Shown here: piece after piece, positions 54,721 through 64,000 of the stretch
Numbering within the stretch: the stretch's first letter is position 1
Layout: every line of letters starts with the position of its first letter
Assembly: GCA_944739405.2 (NCBI GenBank)
Contig: OX123182.2
Location: forward strand, 16,441,326 to 16,505,325
Direction: 5' to 3'
Length of the DNA: 64,000 bases
Origin: Euclidia mi
Lineage: Eukaryota > Arthropoda > Insecta > Lepidoptera > Erebidae
The notes under the pieces: model-generated
Told to the model about the DNA's origin: nothing
Seen by the model: only the letters and a program-made list of their open reading frames with translations
Databases searched by the model: none
Program-made: the position numbers and the translations under genes

Positions 54721-55149
54721 ACAGAACTTTATCGGCCAGTTTGATCGCTGTCTGATAAGTTCCTGTCAAATTAAGTAATTTTTCTGATAGTTCAGACACA
54801 TTTCGTTCAAATTTTTTATGTATCTCGAAGATAAGGTCTATCAAGCGGTGGTGAATCTGGGCCTATATCTTGTTAGCTAAAAAGTAAACTCAGATACAGT
54901 GCTCATGAATTTATTAAACCATTTGTATGCCGCAATCTGGGGAGAGATCAGCTTCCGACGTCTTCGTACTTATGTAGATGTAACGTATGGATAAGTTGTA
55001 GCCTTTATCTTAAGCTAGACTAACGCCGGTCGCTTGGAAAGATCTAGCCTATTCAGTGTGTAGTCAGATCAGCTTTTGCACGTGAATTTGCCCACGTAGC
55101 GTGAAAAAAAAATTATACTATTTTTATGTGTGACCACCGAATCATCGAT
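54721..55149. other. Spacer, nothing recognised
   Basis: No supported feature. Confidence 0.3.
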
Positions 55150-55330
55150 TATCTTGTAGGCAAACGAGCAGACTGATCGCCTGATGATAAGCAATTACTG
55201 GCTTACTGCCACACATGGACACCCGCGACCCCTGAGTATTCACAAGTGCGTAGCCGATCTGGATGAGCAAAGGAATAGGAGGTGGTGCGGGCATGAAGGT
55301 ATAGATAAACATGGAGGCCACAGCTGGAAC
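55150..55330 (+). mobile_element. LINE tail L-b, copy 2
   Basis: CTTGTAGGCAAACGAGCAGA, CCTGATGATAAGCAATTACT, CATGGACACCCGCGACCC, CGATCTGGATGAGCAAAGGA and AGGAGGTGGTGCGGG. Diverged copy of 10230-10400. Confidence 0.55.
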
Positions 55331-55884
55331 AAAGCCTTGAGTCAAATACCTACATTTCTCTATCTCACTCTCTGTGGTCTGACCTCTCATTTTAGCGTGG
55401 ATTTAGTATTGCTATCTTCTTATTAAAATCTCCGAGTAAGCTCTTAAAAAGAGCCGACATATTAAGCAAATCAGAGGTTTACACGGTCAATTAATGTGTA
55501 TTTAAATCAAGAGTTGAAATCCAATCACTTGTTAAAACTCCCAATATTGTAGGTCTCGAACGCTTATAATCATGGTTGGCGAGACAGTGAATTATAATCC
55601 CATTTCCTAAGGATTTGGTAATGTGGCAACATTGGCCACCATATGTCAAGTAAATCTTGTCAATATGGCAGTGGTTGGTTGAAAAGAGATGGTATGACCA
55701 CAGTGAGCGAGATAGCGATACATCATTTGAGCTTCAAGTAGGTATTCGGAGTGCGGTCTCCATGTTTATCTATAACTTCATGGGTGCGGGATGTGAGAGA
55801 AGGAAATGGCAAAAATAGCCTCTGGTATTATTACTCACCGAACGAAACGCAGCAGTAAAATTTTTTTTCTTTACGTCTATATCC
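55331..55884. other. Spacer, nothing recognised
   Basis: 55755-55800 (CCATGTTTATCTATAACTTC) is the inverse of 55295-55316, a loose long-range inverted repeat. No gene. Confidence 0.3.
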
Positions 55885-56010
55885 TTTCAGACGGAAGTTC
55901 TTCCCAGGTCAAGCCGAGCTAATCATGCTGAATTCAACCAACTTCTTCATGGTTATTTTATCAAAATCGATTCAGCGGTTTAGCCGTGATTGACAAATAG
56001 ACACTAGCTT
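55885..56010 (+). mobile_element. LINE 3' tail remnant
   Basis: AAATCGATTCAGCGGTTTAG followed by CCGTGATTGACAAATAGACA: the generic LINE tail motif. Single copy here. Confidence 0.45.
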
Positions 56011-56504
56011 TTCTAATATTAGTACCTACTTACAATTTTTTGACAATTTTATTAATGTCTACAAGTCTTCTTTAGTCAAGTTAAATAAACATCATAGAAT
56101 AAAAGAAATTGTACTGAGCATACATATTATTTCATACTCACAATACACATATTTAAGTGTATTGTTTTCTTTGCATACCTTTCGCTTATAATACGTAAGT
56201 TATGTCTGGTATTTGTGCACAACGTAAGTCCACGAATTCTCGGGTTACATAATGAGTCAGCTATTCGCTTAAGAATCGTACACCTCGCGTTTATGCCAGC
56301 CTGGTAAACAAAGAAGTTAAATGTAAGGACGAAACGAATGATCGCTGTGATGTATTTAATAGTGATGCGTTGTGTGTGTTTAATAGCGATGCAAGTGTGT
56401 AAAGAAAAGTATATTCCACGGTCGCATAGTTGAGGCAATAATAAAGAATTAATGGTAGAAAGCTGCACGATGTGGCAATCTTAAGAAATTAATGGTAAAA
56501 AGGT
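56011..56504. other. Spacer, nothing recognised
   Basis: A short duplication (AAGAATTAATGGTA / AAGAAATTAATGGTAAAA.GTGCACGATG) lies at 56443-56512. A 113-codon minus frame lacks motifs. Confidence 0.3.
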
Positions 56505-56700
56505 GCACGATGACTGCACCTATGGCTTAGTTACTGTTGGATTAAGCGGTTGCCTCGCCGTCCTCGCAATTAAAAAACTGCGACGAGTGTCGATTCTCAC
56601 ACGATACAACACTTTGTGTGACCCATAAATTGTTGTTTCGAGTCTGAGTGTACTTTGCGTTTGTAAAGTCCCCCCGTAAAAGGTTTTTTTTCCTAGGGCA
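56505..56700 (+). mobile_element. SINE S3 copy
   Basis: A decayed head (TATGGCTTAGTTACTG, TTAAGCGGTTGCCTCGCC), GTGTCGATTCTCACACG (B-box region), TTTGTGTGACCCATAAATTG and GAGTCTGAGTGTACTTTGCG. Confidence 0.65.
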
Positions 56701-57189
56701 ACAAATTGTCTTCTATAAAAAAAGCTAATTCAAGCAAACTTTTTGTACCGATTATATTGGCGAAACTATATAGTGGGATTTGGCAGTTTGTTTGCACAAA
56801 CCTCATAGTAGTTATTATATTGTCGGACACGTCATTTCAGTGTATATGTAGATGAATAAGAATTAATTAAAATATTCTAGTTGAAATAGACCGACCATCT
56901 TGTAGTGAAGAATTCACACACTTCAAGTTGCATAAAAAATAACGGTTGTGGACACAGATAGAAATCTATGCTTTTGTCCGGATGTTTATTGAGATAGATA
57001 GGTACATATTATTATACGGTACATCACTAATTTCAACATGCATACAACATTGTAACATGAACTTATGACATCCTAGTACGTTAAAAGAAATAACGTCATA
57101 TTGCTATCTGCCTCGAATTTCATTTTGTTCTTCAATTAATGTGGCGCGTAGAAATTTCGCTATACTGTAGTGGCAGTAATTACTTAATC
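56701..57189. other. Spacer, nothing recognised
   Basis: No supported feature. Confidence 0.3.
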
Positions 57190-57436
57190 GCTTTTTGCGT
57201 ATGTTGCTGACATTATCTCTCGCGTGACGAACGCGACAGACAGTTTGCCACAGTTGGTTCGCTTTGGCCATCAATCGGTGTCATCGTTACCACTTACTAC
57301 CACCACCACCTTTAAGCGTATAATTATTTGATTCAATTTATCCCTTCTCCAAGAAAATTGTCGACGCCACGCCCATTAAAATTTTAAAGGCAACTGTCGA
57401 GTAGTGGAGAAATATCTAATTGCCGTGCAGAAATAG
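57190..57436 (+). other. Possible 5' leader exon with strong donor
   Basis: GC-richer than its surroundings (CGCGTGACGAACGCGACAG, TGTCGACGCCACGCCC) and ends AAATAG|GTAAGT (donor at 57437), a full consensus donor. No initiator/DPE pair was seen and no partner exon was proven. It could be an alternative first exon of a rightward gene. Confidence 0.25.
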
Positions 57437-59016
57437 GTAAGTGCTAAATTTTGGTATTTATTAGGTTTCTGGGTATGAAATATATTCTTGGCAAGTAAGT
57501 ACCTACTTCATAAAGTAACGAGAAAAGAAGAAAATCAAGAGAATCCCAAGAGAACAGTTATGTTGGTGGAATCACTCGGGCCTTACCACACAGTGCATAC
57601 ATTCTTGTGGCCTCCATCTCTGAAACTAAGTCCATATTATTCTCTCACAATATAAGTCACTACAACAAAATAAGAACAGTTTAAAACGTAATATTTGTAA
57701 CCCTGCCTGACTCGAGCTCTTCGTAAACAAACATCGTAGTGTTTTCATTGATAAATCGTTATCTTATTCATATATACGTCAATAAAAATGAACGAAGAGC
57801 ATACGGAGCGGTCAAAATTACGAAACTTTAGTAATGTGACTTACTTTGTAGATTGTTTATGTATTTGTTCAATTGCTGTGCTTACGATATGAATATTACC
57901 GGCGACACTGGTAAATACGTAAAAATCAGCAGGTAGTTACTTCATGTCACAGCTTCCAATCCGGGGATCATCTTGGTATCTCAACAGAAAGACACAGTCT
58001 CTCTTTATCATCGCAGGCCTGATCGAAAGATCGATTTTCAGGTACTCCTATGTAAATGAATCCTTTTTATGTATAACAGAACCTTTTAAAAAGGGTCGTT
58101 CAGGACATTTTAGGGTTTCAGCAGGTCTTATTATAAAACAATAACTAAATAAAAGGGTAACACTGTTTTCAACGATCTATCGAAAAGGACGAATTTTGTT
58201 CTACCTGTTTTGTTTACACAGATAAGGACAAGATCGATCTTCAACTCTGAACTAACTATATTACGACCCGAATATCGAAGCCGGGAACCCGATCAGCAAA
58301 CGCATATGCCATGCACTGGACTATAGAGACAGTCCATTCTTTTTGTTTTGCATCGTTTTTCTTCTAGACAGCGAGTATGATGGATCGGAATTTATTTTAT
58401 CCGGGTAAGTCGGATCAGGTCTAGTTGGCAAAACAATTAGTAGGAACGCATCAGTAGGTTACATGTAATATGATAGCAGCAAAGTGTAATTTATAAATCG
58501 TTTGACTGGCATATTAAAGGTGTCCGATCTCCAAGCTTCTCAAAATGAAACAAGACCCGTTCTATTAGTGGTTAAAACAAAATATATCAAACGGAATACT
58601 GTCTTAACTTTGCTATTTGTTCGCTCAAATTAAAAGCAAGCTAAACTTAGAATAGAATTTCGATATAGAGATATAACATCTGTTTGTGTATACACATATG
58701 TATATTACTGCCGAGTTAATCAGCCTGCAAAAAACTTTCAGACTTATGCAACTTTAATACAATAGTGATATGACGAATCTCAATTGGATTATTATTGAAA
58801 ATAAAGATAGAATAACATTTATCGTTTTCCCGACGTTTCGGCATAAGCTAGTCTACCGTGGTCTCGGGAAACAGTCATCTAGTGACCATGTCTTGTGTAA
58901 CTCAACCGAAATGTCGGGGTAAACAGAAAGCATTTCAGCTTTATGCCGAAACATTCCCTCATTGCTTGCAAGCCAGAAAGAGCAAGTTGTGCATAACATA
59001 TAATGTATAAAATTGA
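57437..59016. other. 1.6 kb without recognised gene or repeat
   Basis: A 66-codon frame at 57944 has no motif. Nothing supported. Confidence 0.3.
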
Positions 59017-60035
59017 TGAGCCCGCGGTTACAACCGCGCTATTTAAGGCTACTGCTCTGCTCTCGTGGCTGGCAGCGTGATGTTGTATATCCTATAGCCA
59101 CAGAATAAAGAATAGTACTATCGTACAGAACATTCACTTGTCAAACCAATTTATTGAATTTGCGACTCTTGCTACTAAGCAACAAAGTGCAATTCAACTC
59201 GCATAAGCACTCAGTGCCTAATGCGATATTAACCTAACCGTTCCCTTTCTTTTCTAGCACATAACGCTGTCACTGTCTGGCGCGGAGTGGCGCGCTAGGG
59301 TTGTTGACTTGCCACTGCTACTATAATATTTATTCATCGTCTATCTACCTACTTGACCACAGTACCTAATAATAAATAATTATCATATAAGTATCCTATC
59401 CCACTATTTGAGCTCGTAGAACAAATACCACAAAAATTCTGGTTGTTTACATTTTTACTATACTGATTCTTAGTTATTTCCTAAACGCGTGGACCGATTT
59501 ACATGATTCAAACAGATAAAATGGTTTTTGAACTAGATCTTTAATTTGACACCATAATCGTTAAGATATCTCAACAAACAAAAAATCAAATTTTCAAGTT
59601 GCTCTCGTAATATAAATAAAATAAAATCAAATTTTCAAGTCGTTTTCGACACACAGTTAATTGAGCAATACTTTGCATTAGACTTGTGATGATACATTTT
59701 CGTTGTTAAAGGCGTTTAGGTATATAATTTGAACAGTGTATAAACACGGCGCGTGAGAATACGGAGCGGTCGCACTCGTTGCGTTGCGTGACGTCTAATG
59801 TGAGCGGCGCGCGGCAACCCACTAAATCCAACCACGTCGACGCGGTCGGCCGAGGTACTTGTAAGTTTGTACCTAAAATGCGAAGTGCGCCAGGCCTGCT
59901 ATAGCCTTCCTCGATAAATGGGCTATCTGACACTAAAATTATTTTTCAAATCGGACCAGTAGTTCCTGAGATTACTAAGCGCGTTCAAGCTAACTAACAA
60001 ACAGTCTTCAGCTTTATATATTAGTATTAATTAAT
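59017..60035 (+). mobile_element. LINE 3' tail L-a, copy 3, split by an insertion
   Basis: The left half 59017-59099 (GATGAGCCCGCGGTTACAAC to CCTATAGCC) and right half 59899-60035 (CTATAGCCTTCCTCG to CTTCAGCTTTATATATTAG) are continuous in the other copies at exactly CTATAGCCTTCC. The join is interrupted by 799 bp. Confidence 0.85.
59100..59898. mobile_element. 799-bp insertion with 8-bp target duplication (hAT-like)
   Basis: The target CTATAGCC is duplicated exactly at 59092-59099 and 59899-59906, and uninterrupted L-a copies prove the empty site. 8-bp duplications are made by hAT- and P-type transposases. The right end, inverted, reads CAGGCCTGGCGC; the left starts ACAGAATAAAG, so only CAG is shared and TIRs are poor. 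No transposase. Its right part is CpG-rich, with TATAAA (59739) and a GTAAGT donor (59871). Confidence 0.75.
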
Positions 60036-60557
60036 ATTAGATTACCAAAGCTAAAGTTTAAGAGGATATATTCCCACAATTTGATTCTTTAGATAAGAAA
60101 ATAATTTATATTAAACTATTCACTGATTAGTTCTAAGTGCCTCAACAGGTTCTAGATATGAATTAATTTATAGTAGCGGAATTATACTCTTTCATGAATA
60201 ATATTGCTATCTCTTTATCGGTATCTATTTTATTATTAAGTATCTTATATGTGTGATACAGCATTATAATATTTGATTACTCATTATAACAACGAATATT
60301 ACAAAGTTACGTTTGTAATATTCGTTGGTATAGGCTTTTGCTTACGTTGACGACTGAAATGTAGGTTGGTTGCTCGAGACAGTATCATCATGGTCTTAGC
60401 TTTATCCGCTTTCTAGTCTACCTGATATGACGGAATATAAGCTTGGGTAATACATCGCACACTATACCTATAATATTATGTTGTAAGCTTGTTTTGTAAG
60501 TATATTATTTTCTAATGAAATCGATTTTTATTCAATTTAAAAATAATTAAATTTCAG
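60036..60557. other. No gene; perfect 16-bp palindrome
   Basis: 60290-60305 and 60312-60327 (CAACGAATATTACAAA and its inverse) around GTTACG. Otherwise AT-rich and featureless. Confidence 0.5.
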
Positions 60558-60673
60558 CCAACGGATACGAGTGATACAACGAACATCCGGACTTACAACT
60601 ATAACTTGTGCATATGTATTTAACTCAAAGTGTTGTGTTATCCAAGCCTATAAGCCTGCATCCGTGCAGTCAG
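60558..60673 (+). other. Possible internal noncoding exon (116 nt)
   Basis: Bounded by an AATTAAATTTCAG acceptor (ends 60557) and CAG|GTTAGT donor (60674). More complex sequence than its flanks. All frames contain stops, so it could only be leader. Weak. Confidence 0.25.
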
Positions 60674-61334
60674 GTTAGTCCGTGCAAGTGAATGTTTAGA
60701 AATGTCGATCTAGCTGCACAATATGAAACTTCGATCATTTTGAGATCCCGAATAGGGAAGTTTCCTGCAAGTGAAATAAATTATACAAGTATTTTTATCT
60801 AGTGAAACATGCCAAAATAATAATTGTTTCATTCATCAATTTATGTTAAAACTTTATTTAACATTTTTTATCGTCAATTTATTGATAATAAGTATTCTAC
60901 TTGACAGCAAAACACTATGACGTCACTACGTCATATTTCATACAAAACCACAGAAGAATGATACAAAACCCTTGGCAAAGGTCGTTTTTGACATTTCATT
61001 AAAAGTGCTTGATTTGACTAGTTGAAAAAGCTTATAAAGTAAATAAAAACTTTTAATAACCAAGATTACTTGGTGTCACAAACGCCCCTAAACTAGTCTT
61101 GTATTTACGTTGGTCTAGGTGGCGCCATATTTGGCATGTGTGTGCGTAGAATCAGTGTGCAGTCGACAATGTATCGAGCATCCCTAATCCATAGGAAGTG
61201 ATCCATCAGCGCTTATCGCGCAGGAAACCGCCACGACCGTCCACTAGGTTTTTTATTAGAAGCCGTGGATAACTTGTGAAATATACCCGCTTCCAAGAAT
61301 ACGGCCACTGAGAGTACGAGTGATATTATTTTAG
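60674..61334. other. No gene supported; GC-richer from 61110
   Basis: 61120-61260 is more complex (GGTGGCGCCATATTTGGC, ATCAGTGTGCAGTCG) and could be promoter or leader, but no Inr/DPE spacing fits. Confidence 0.3.
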
Positions 61335-61441
61335 CTAGACCGCCGCCTGGGATGTCTGCGCTCCTGGTACAGTCAGCGGCAAACAACCGTTCTAGAGATC
61401 GAGAAATCTTTTTCTGTGTACCTTTCTTGTTTTTTTTTTGA
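61335..61441 (+). other. Possible start-codon exon, 29 codons
   Basis: After an acceptor-like GATATTATTTTAG (ends 61334) an ATG at 61352 opens MSALLVQSAANNRSRDREI, then a phenylalanine/T-rich run to TGA at 61439-61441. The first 19 residues look like a protein N terminus; a usable donor before the T-run is not evident. It could be chance. Confidence 0.2.
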
Positions 61442-63426
61442 TTTCGATGTTCTTTCTTATTGCGGAAGTCGGATTATGTAGTGGCTTTAAGAAAACTAGT
61501 TTGCTAAAACCACAACAGTTGCGGGATCGCTAGGAATGATGCATCGTCTGCATGATTTACAAAAAAGCTGACAGGGACAAATTAAAAAAAAGCCGCGGTT
61601 AAAATTTAAACTAAGAAATCCTCAATGTATGTATTTAGGTACGTCACTTCACCATGTTTTTACCTTTATCTTTATTACCACCGAATGTTAAGTTGACATA
61701 CTTTTTAATTCGCTACAAATAATATTTTATATAAATTATATTCAAATATATATCAAATATATATTCTCTCGGATCCTACAAACGAATCTATCAATATCTA
61801 ATCTATCCACACCGAACAAAATAGACAATAACACTATTCAAAAATCAATCACGCCCGCCCGTAGCTCAGAAGACAAGGGAACTAGTTGAGACCAGTGACG
61901 GAGAATAAAACAAAATGACTTAATAACAACATGTTGTAAAGTTGGGCAATCCGTCGCGTCGGTCCGTAATAACATGGCACGGTCCCGCCGATGCGGGCGA
62001 CGGACGGGACGATACAGCCACCAATTTTTAGTTTAAACAGCGGCCCATGCTATGAACTGGTAACGACAAACGAAGCTCTTTTTCAATCATGAAGCCCTAG
62101 TCACTGATTAGGCATTCGAATTTTTTTCATCGGCAGATGAAAACAACAAAACCAAAACGAGTTTATTGATTACGTTGACCGTTTTATTGAAACTAACTAT
62201 ATCCAACCTAGCAAGGTTTGCTGGTTACTATTGAAGAGTTCCACAGTCGCCATTCATTAACATCATTACACTAGATATTTCAACGATATGTACTTATTTG
62301 TCTTTCTAATCGATTTGTCGTAAGAAGGTAAGTTAATCTGAACTTAAAAATCTTTTCTGCACAGTTCGTTAGTTGAACAAATATGTTTAGGTGGTGCCAA
62401 TAAAATCTGATTTCTCAGGAAGATCGAATCTAAGACTCTACGTGCAAAATAAAGTAGAAATGTTGGCCATAGACTTTATTTCATGTAATGAGATTGCTCT
62501 TCGCTGTTCTAGCCATGAAGCACAGATGATAAAAACACTGGAGTTAGTTTAAAGCACATTATATAGGCACTATGCAATTCCAAGCCGAGCTTGGGTCTTT
62601 ACGCGTTCCACCATTAGTCACTTAGCGATAACACGTGAAGTACGACGATAAAAAATATCGTTACTAAAAAATCTCACCATATTTTACAGTCCTAATAAAT
62701 ATGATTAATGTCAGTGAAACGATCACAAAATAACAATATTCCTTAGAATCGGGCGTCGCGCTCGCTGTGTTATTTATTCGACTTTTTGTACTTTTAAAAG
62801 ATCCTTATCTCCTTGATCTTCGCTGGAATGTGCCCAAATTAACCTTTTGACATTAACGAGTTCGGCTTCATTCCGCCACAAACTTTATGTAGGTAATTTG
62901 GATGGCAGTCGTTTATAATTATAATCTTTAGATAATAAACCAAACTGTTCTTACAATGTATTTTGAGAAATGATATCTATTTTCTCAGTCGGTTGGCTGT
63001 AACTACATTGTTGGTATAATTAATCGTGTGTTCCGGCGAATACAAACCTGGTCTATTAGTACAAATTAAACTGTCTTCATAACAAATTAGGTCGATTTTC
63101 ATATTGATTGATGGTAAATAATTTGAGTTTTACTACCACATCATATCATGTCTTTGTGTTATCATAATTTGCCGTAAAAGCCTGATACTCACAGCAATGC
63201 AAAGAAAGCTAAGGTAAGTAAAAACAAAACCTGCGAGTATAAACAACAAGATATTGTTTATCGTGTATTCGTGTCTGAAGAAAATTTCATAAAACCTAAT
63301 GATCGGACACTGCGTATGCCTTTAGGTTTAATACCTAAGGCATACATATTTTTACCTAATATTGCAAAAACACGCCCGTTACATACCTAGTATTGCTTAG
63401 GCTCTGTCATTGCTAGTGAAGTGAAT
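61442..63426. other. 2 kb without recognised gene or repeat
   Basis: 61950-62010 is slightly GC-rich. AAG|GTAAGT at 62328 is an isolated donor-like motif. 63315-63345 is a short imperfect hairpin (GTATGCCTTTAGGT / ACCTAAGGCATAC). Confidence 0.3.
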
Positions 63427-63531
63427 GGCTAAGTTCACGTAACTTAGCCATATTATTATATTTAACCATTTTCAAAAGTTCTGTTTGTATATCACGATAT
63501 ACAAACAAAACTTTTGAAAACGGTTAAATAT
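63427..63531. repeat. Two adjacent palindromes
   Basis: GGCTAAGTT / AACTTAGCC (63427-63449, 5-base spacer) stands next to a long palindrome with 36-bp arms (63458-63493 and 63496-63531, two mismatches, 2-base spacer; core CTGTTTGTATATC). Confidence 0.85.
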
Positions 63532-64000
63532 CTTGCTAGCACCTGTATTACTGTTTATACCGAATAGTAAGAAAATATTTTTATTTTCCTCAGAGCAATT
63601 TTTGGATTTGCATTCTGTAAATAAGTTTGAATCCATTTTTCAGTTCAGTACCAGTATCCTATCGTCGGACTGTTGTCTCAGTTTTTGGACCACTGCTGTT
63701 CAAACTACTTAACATTTTCTTGTAGGTAAGGTTCCGCTTTCTCCCCGCTATATCTTATCACTTATCCCACTCAACCACCAGTAAATAACTGTAGAGCCCC
63801 GACTGAGCACTAAAACGTTGAGTTGTAAAAACGTCCATTCGGCCGCTTTACGTCCGCCGTTGGCAGCTGCGCCAATATTCGCGTACTCACTTAAATACCT
63901 AATATACATATTACTTGTATCGTAAATACATAACTGAAAATGCTGAAGTTATGCTTAAAACATATAGGCTCTAGACAGACGGACGCATTTCAACTGCAAT
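63532..64000. other. No gene; contains a splice-like motif
   Basis: Apart from the juxtaposed acceptor/donor at 63725 nothing is recognised up to the window end. Confidence 0.3.
63708..63731 (+). promoter_or_regulatory. Candidate recursive (ratchet) splice site
   Basis: TAACATTTTCTTGTAG (acceptor, ends 63725) is joined directly to GTAAGG (donor). Same architecture as 45610/45611. Functional only if transcribed on the plus strand within an intron. Confidence 0.3.

Noticed and set aside
1619..56700. B-box/A-box motifs (GGTTCGAATCC etc.) as tRNA genes
   Set aside because: Each sits in a recurrent SINE head with a non-tRNA body. No complete cloverleaf with matching acceptor stem was seen.
59739..59870. 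TATA box plus donor as a host-gene first exon
   Set aside because: It lies inside the 799-bp inserted element, so it is treated as element sequence unless transcripts show otherwise.

Overview
This is a repeat-dense, AT-rich stretch of insect nuclear DNA, most likely from a moth or butterfly (Lepidoptera). Three things suggest this: many TAGGTAGGTACCTAC-type runs; several families of short tRNA-headed SINEs and CR1/RTE-type LINE tails that I associate with lepidopteran genomes; and the absence of long host reading frames. I see no rRNA gene, no functional tRNA gene, no CRISPR and nothing bacterial. The window looks intergenic and/or like a very long intron.

The only large coding unit is a Ty3/gypsy LTR retrotransposon on the minus strand (12720-18555, 5,836 bp). 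It has 443-bp LTRs that read as identical, an ATAT target duplication, a tRNA-Leu-like primer site, a polypurine tract, a gag with an unusual 22-residue coiled-coil repeat and one zinc knuckle, and a pol with protease, reverse transcriptase, RNase H and integrase. Despite the identical LTRs, pol is broken: the frame shifts after the protease and again just before the reverse transcriptase, where conserved N-terminal RT sequence seems to be missing. The element sits inside an older palindromic DNA element (12440-18584).

Region by region: 1-3 kb is a mosaic of SINE copies and three truncated minus-strand LINE 3' ends, each flanked by an exact 10-bp target duplication. 3.7-4.5 kb holds a MITE pair in inverted orientation around a perfect palindrome. 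6.0-8.2 kb contains a possible small host gene: an Inr+DPE promoter, a noncoding first exon with a good donor, and a spliced open frame downstream. 9.4-12.4 kb holds a 123-bp tandem duplication, repeat tails and a 719-bp TIR element. 19.1-21.8 kb is a 76-bp tandem array split by a 2.36-kb TIR transposon. 22-31 kb is mostly unannotated DNA with GC-rich patches, a coding-like relic (24.6 kb), a probable 5' UTR exon (29.3-29.84 kb) and large foldbacks. 33.7-35.3 kb has two opposed RTE-type LINE tails, one precisely bracketed by about 115-bp direct repeats. 36-43 kb and 48-57 kb are SINE/LINE islands in otherwise featureless DNA. 59.0-60.0 kb shows a LINE tail split by a 799-bp insertion with an 8-bp target duplication. 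60.5-64 kb has weak exon candidates, palindromes and a possible recursive splice site.

If the plus-strand exon at 29.8 kb is real, much of the right half could be its first intron; two juxtaposed acceptor/donor motifs (45,610 and 63,725) would fit stepwise (recursive) removal of such an intron. That reading is inference. Repeat-family labels (S1-S5, L-a, L-b, T1-T6) are mine, local to this window, and were made by eye-matching copies within it.
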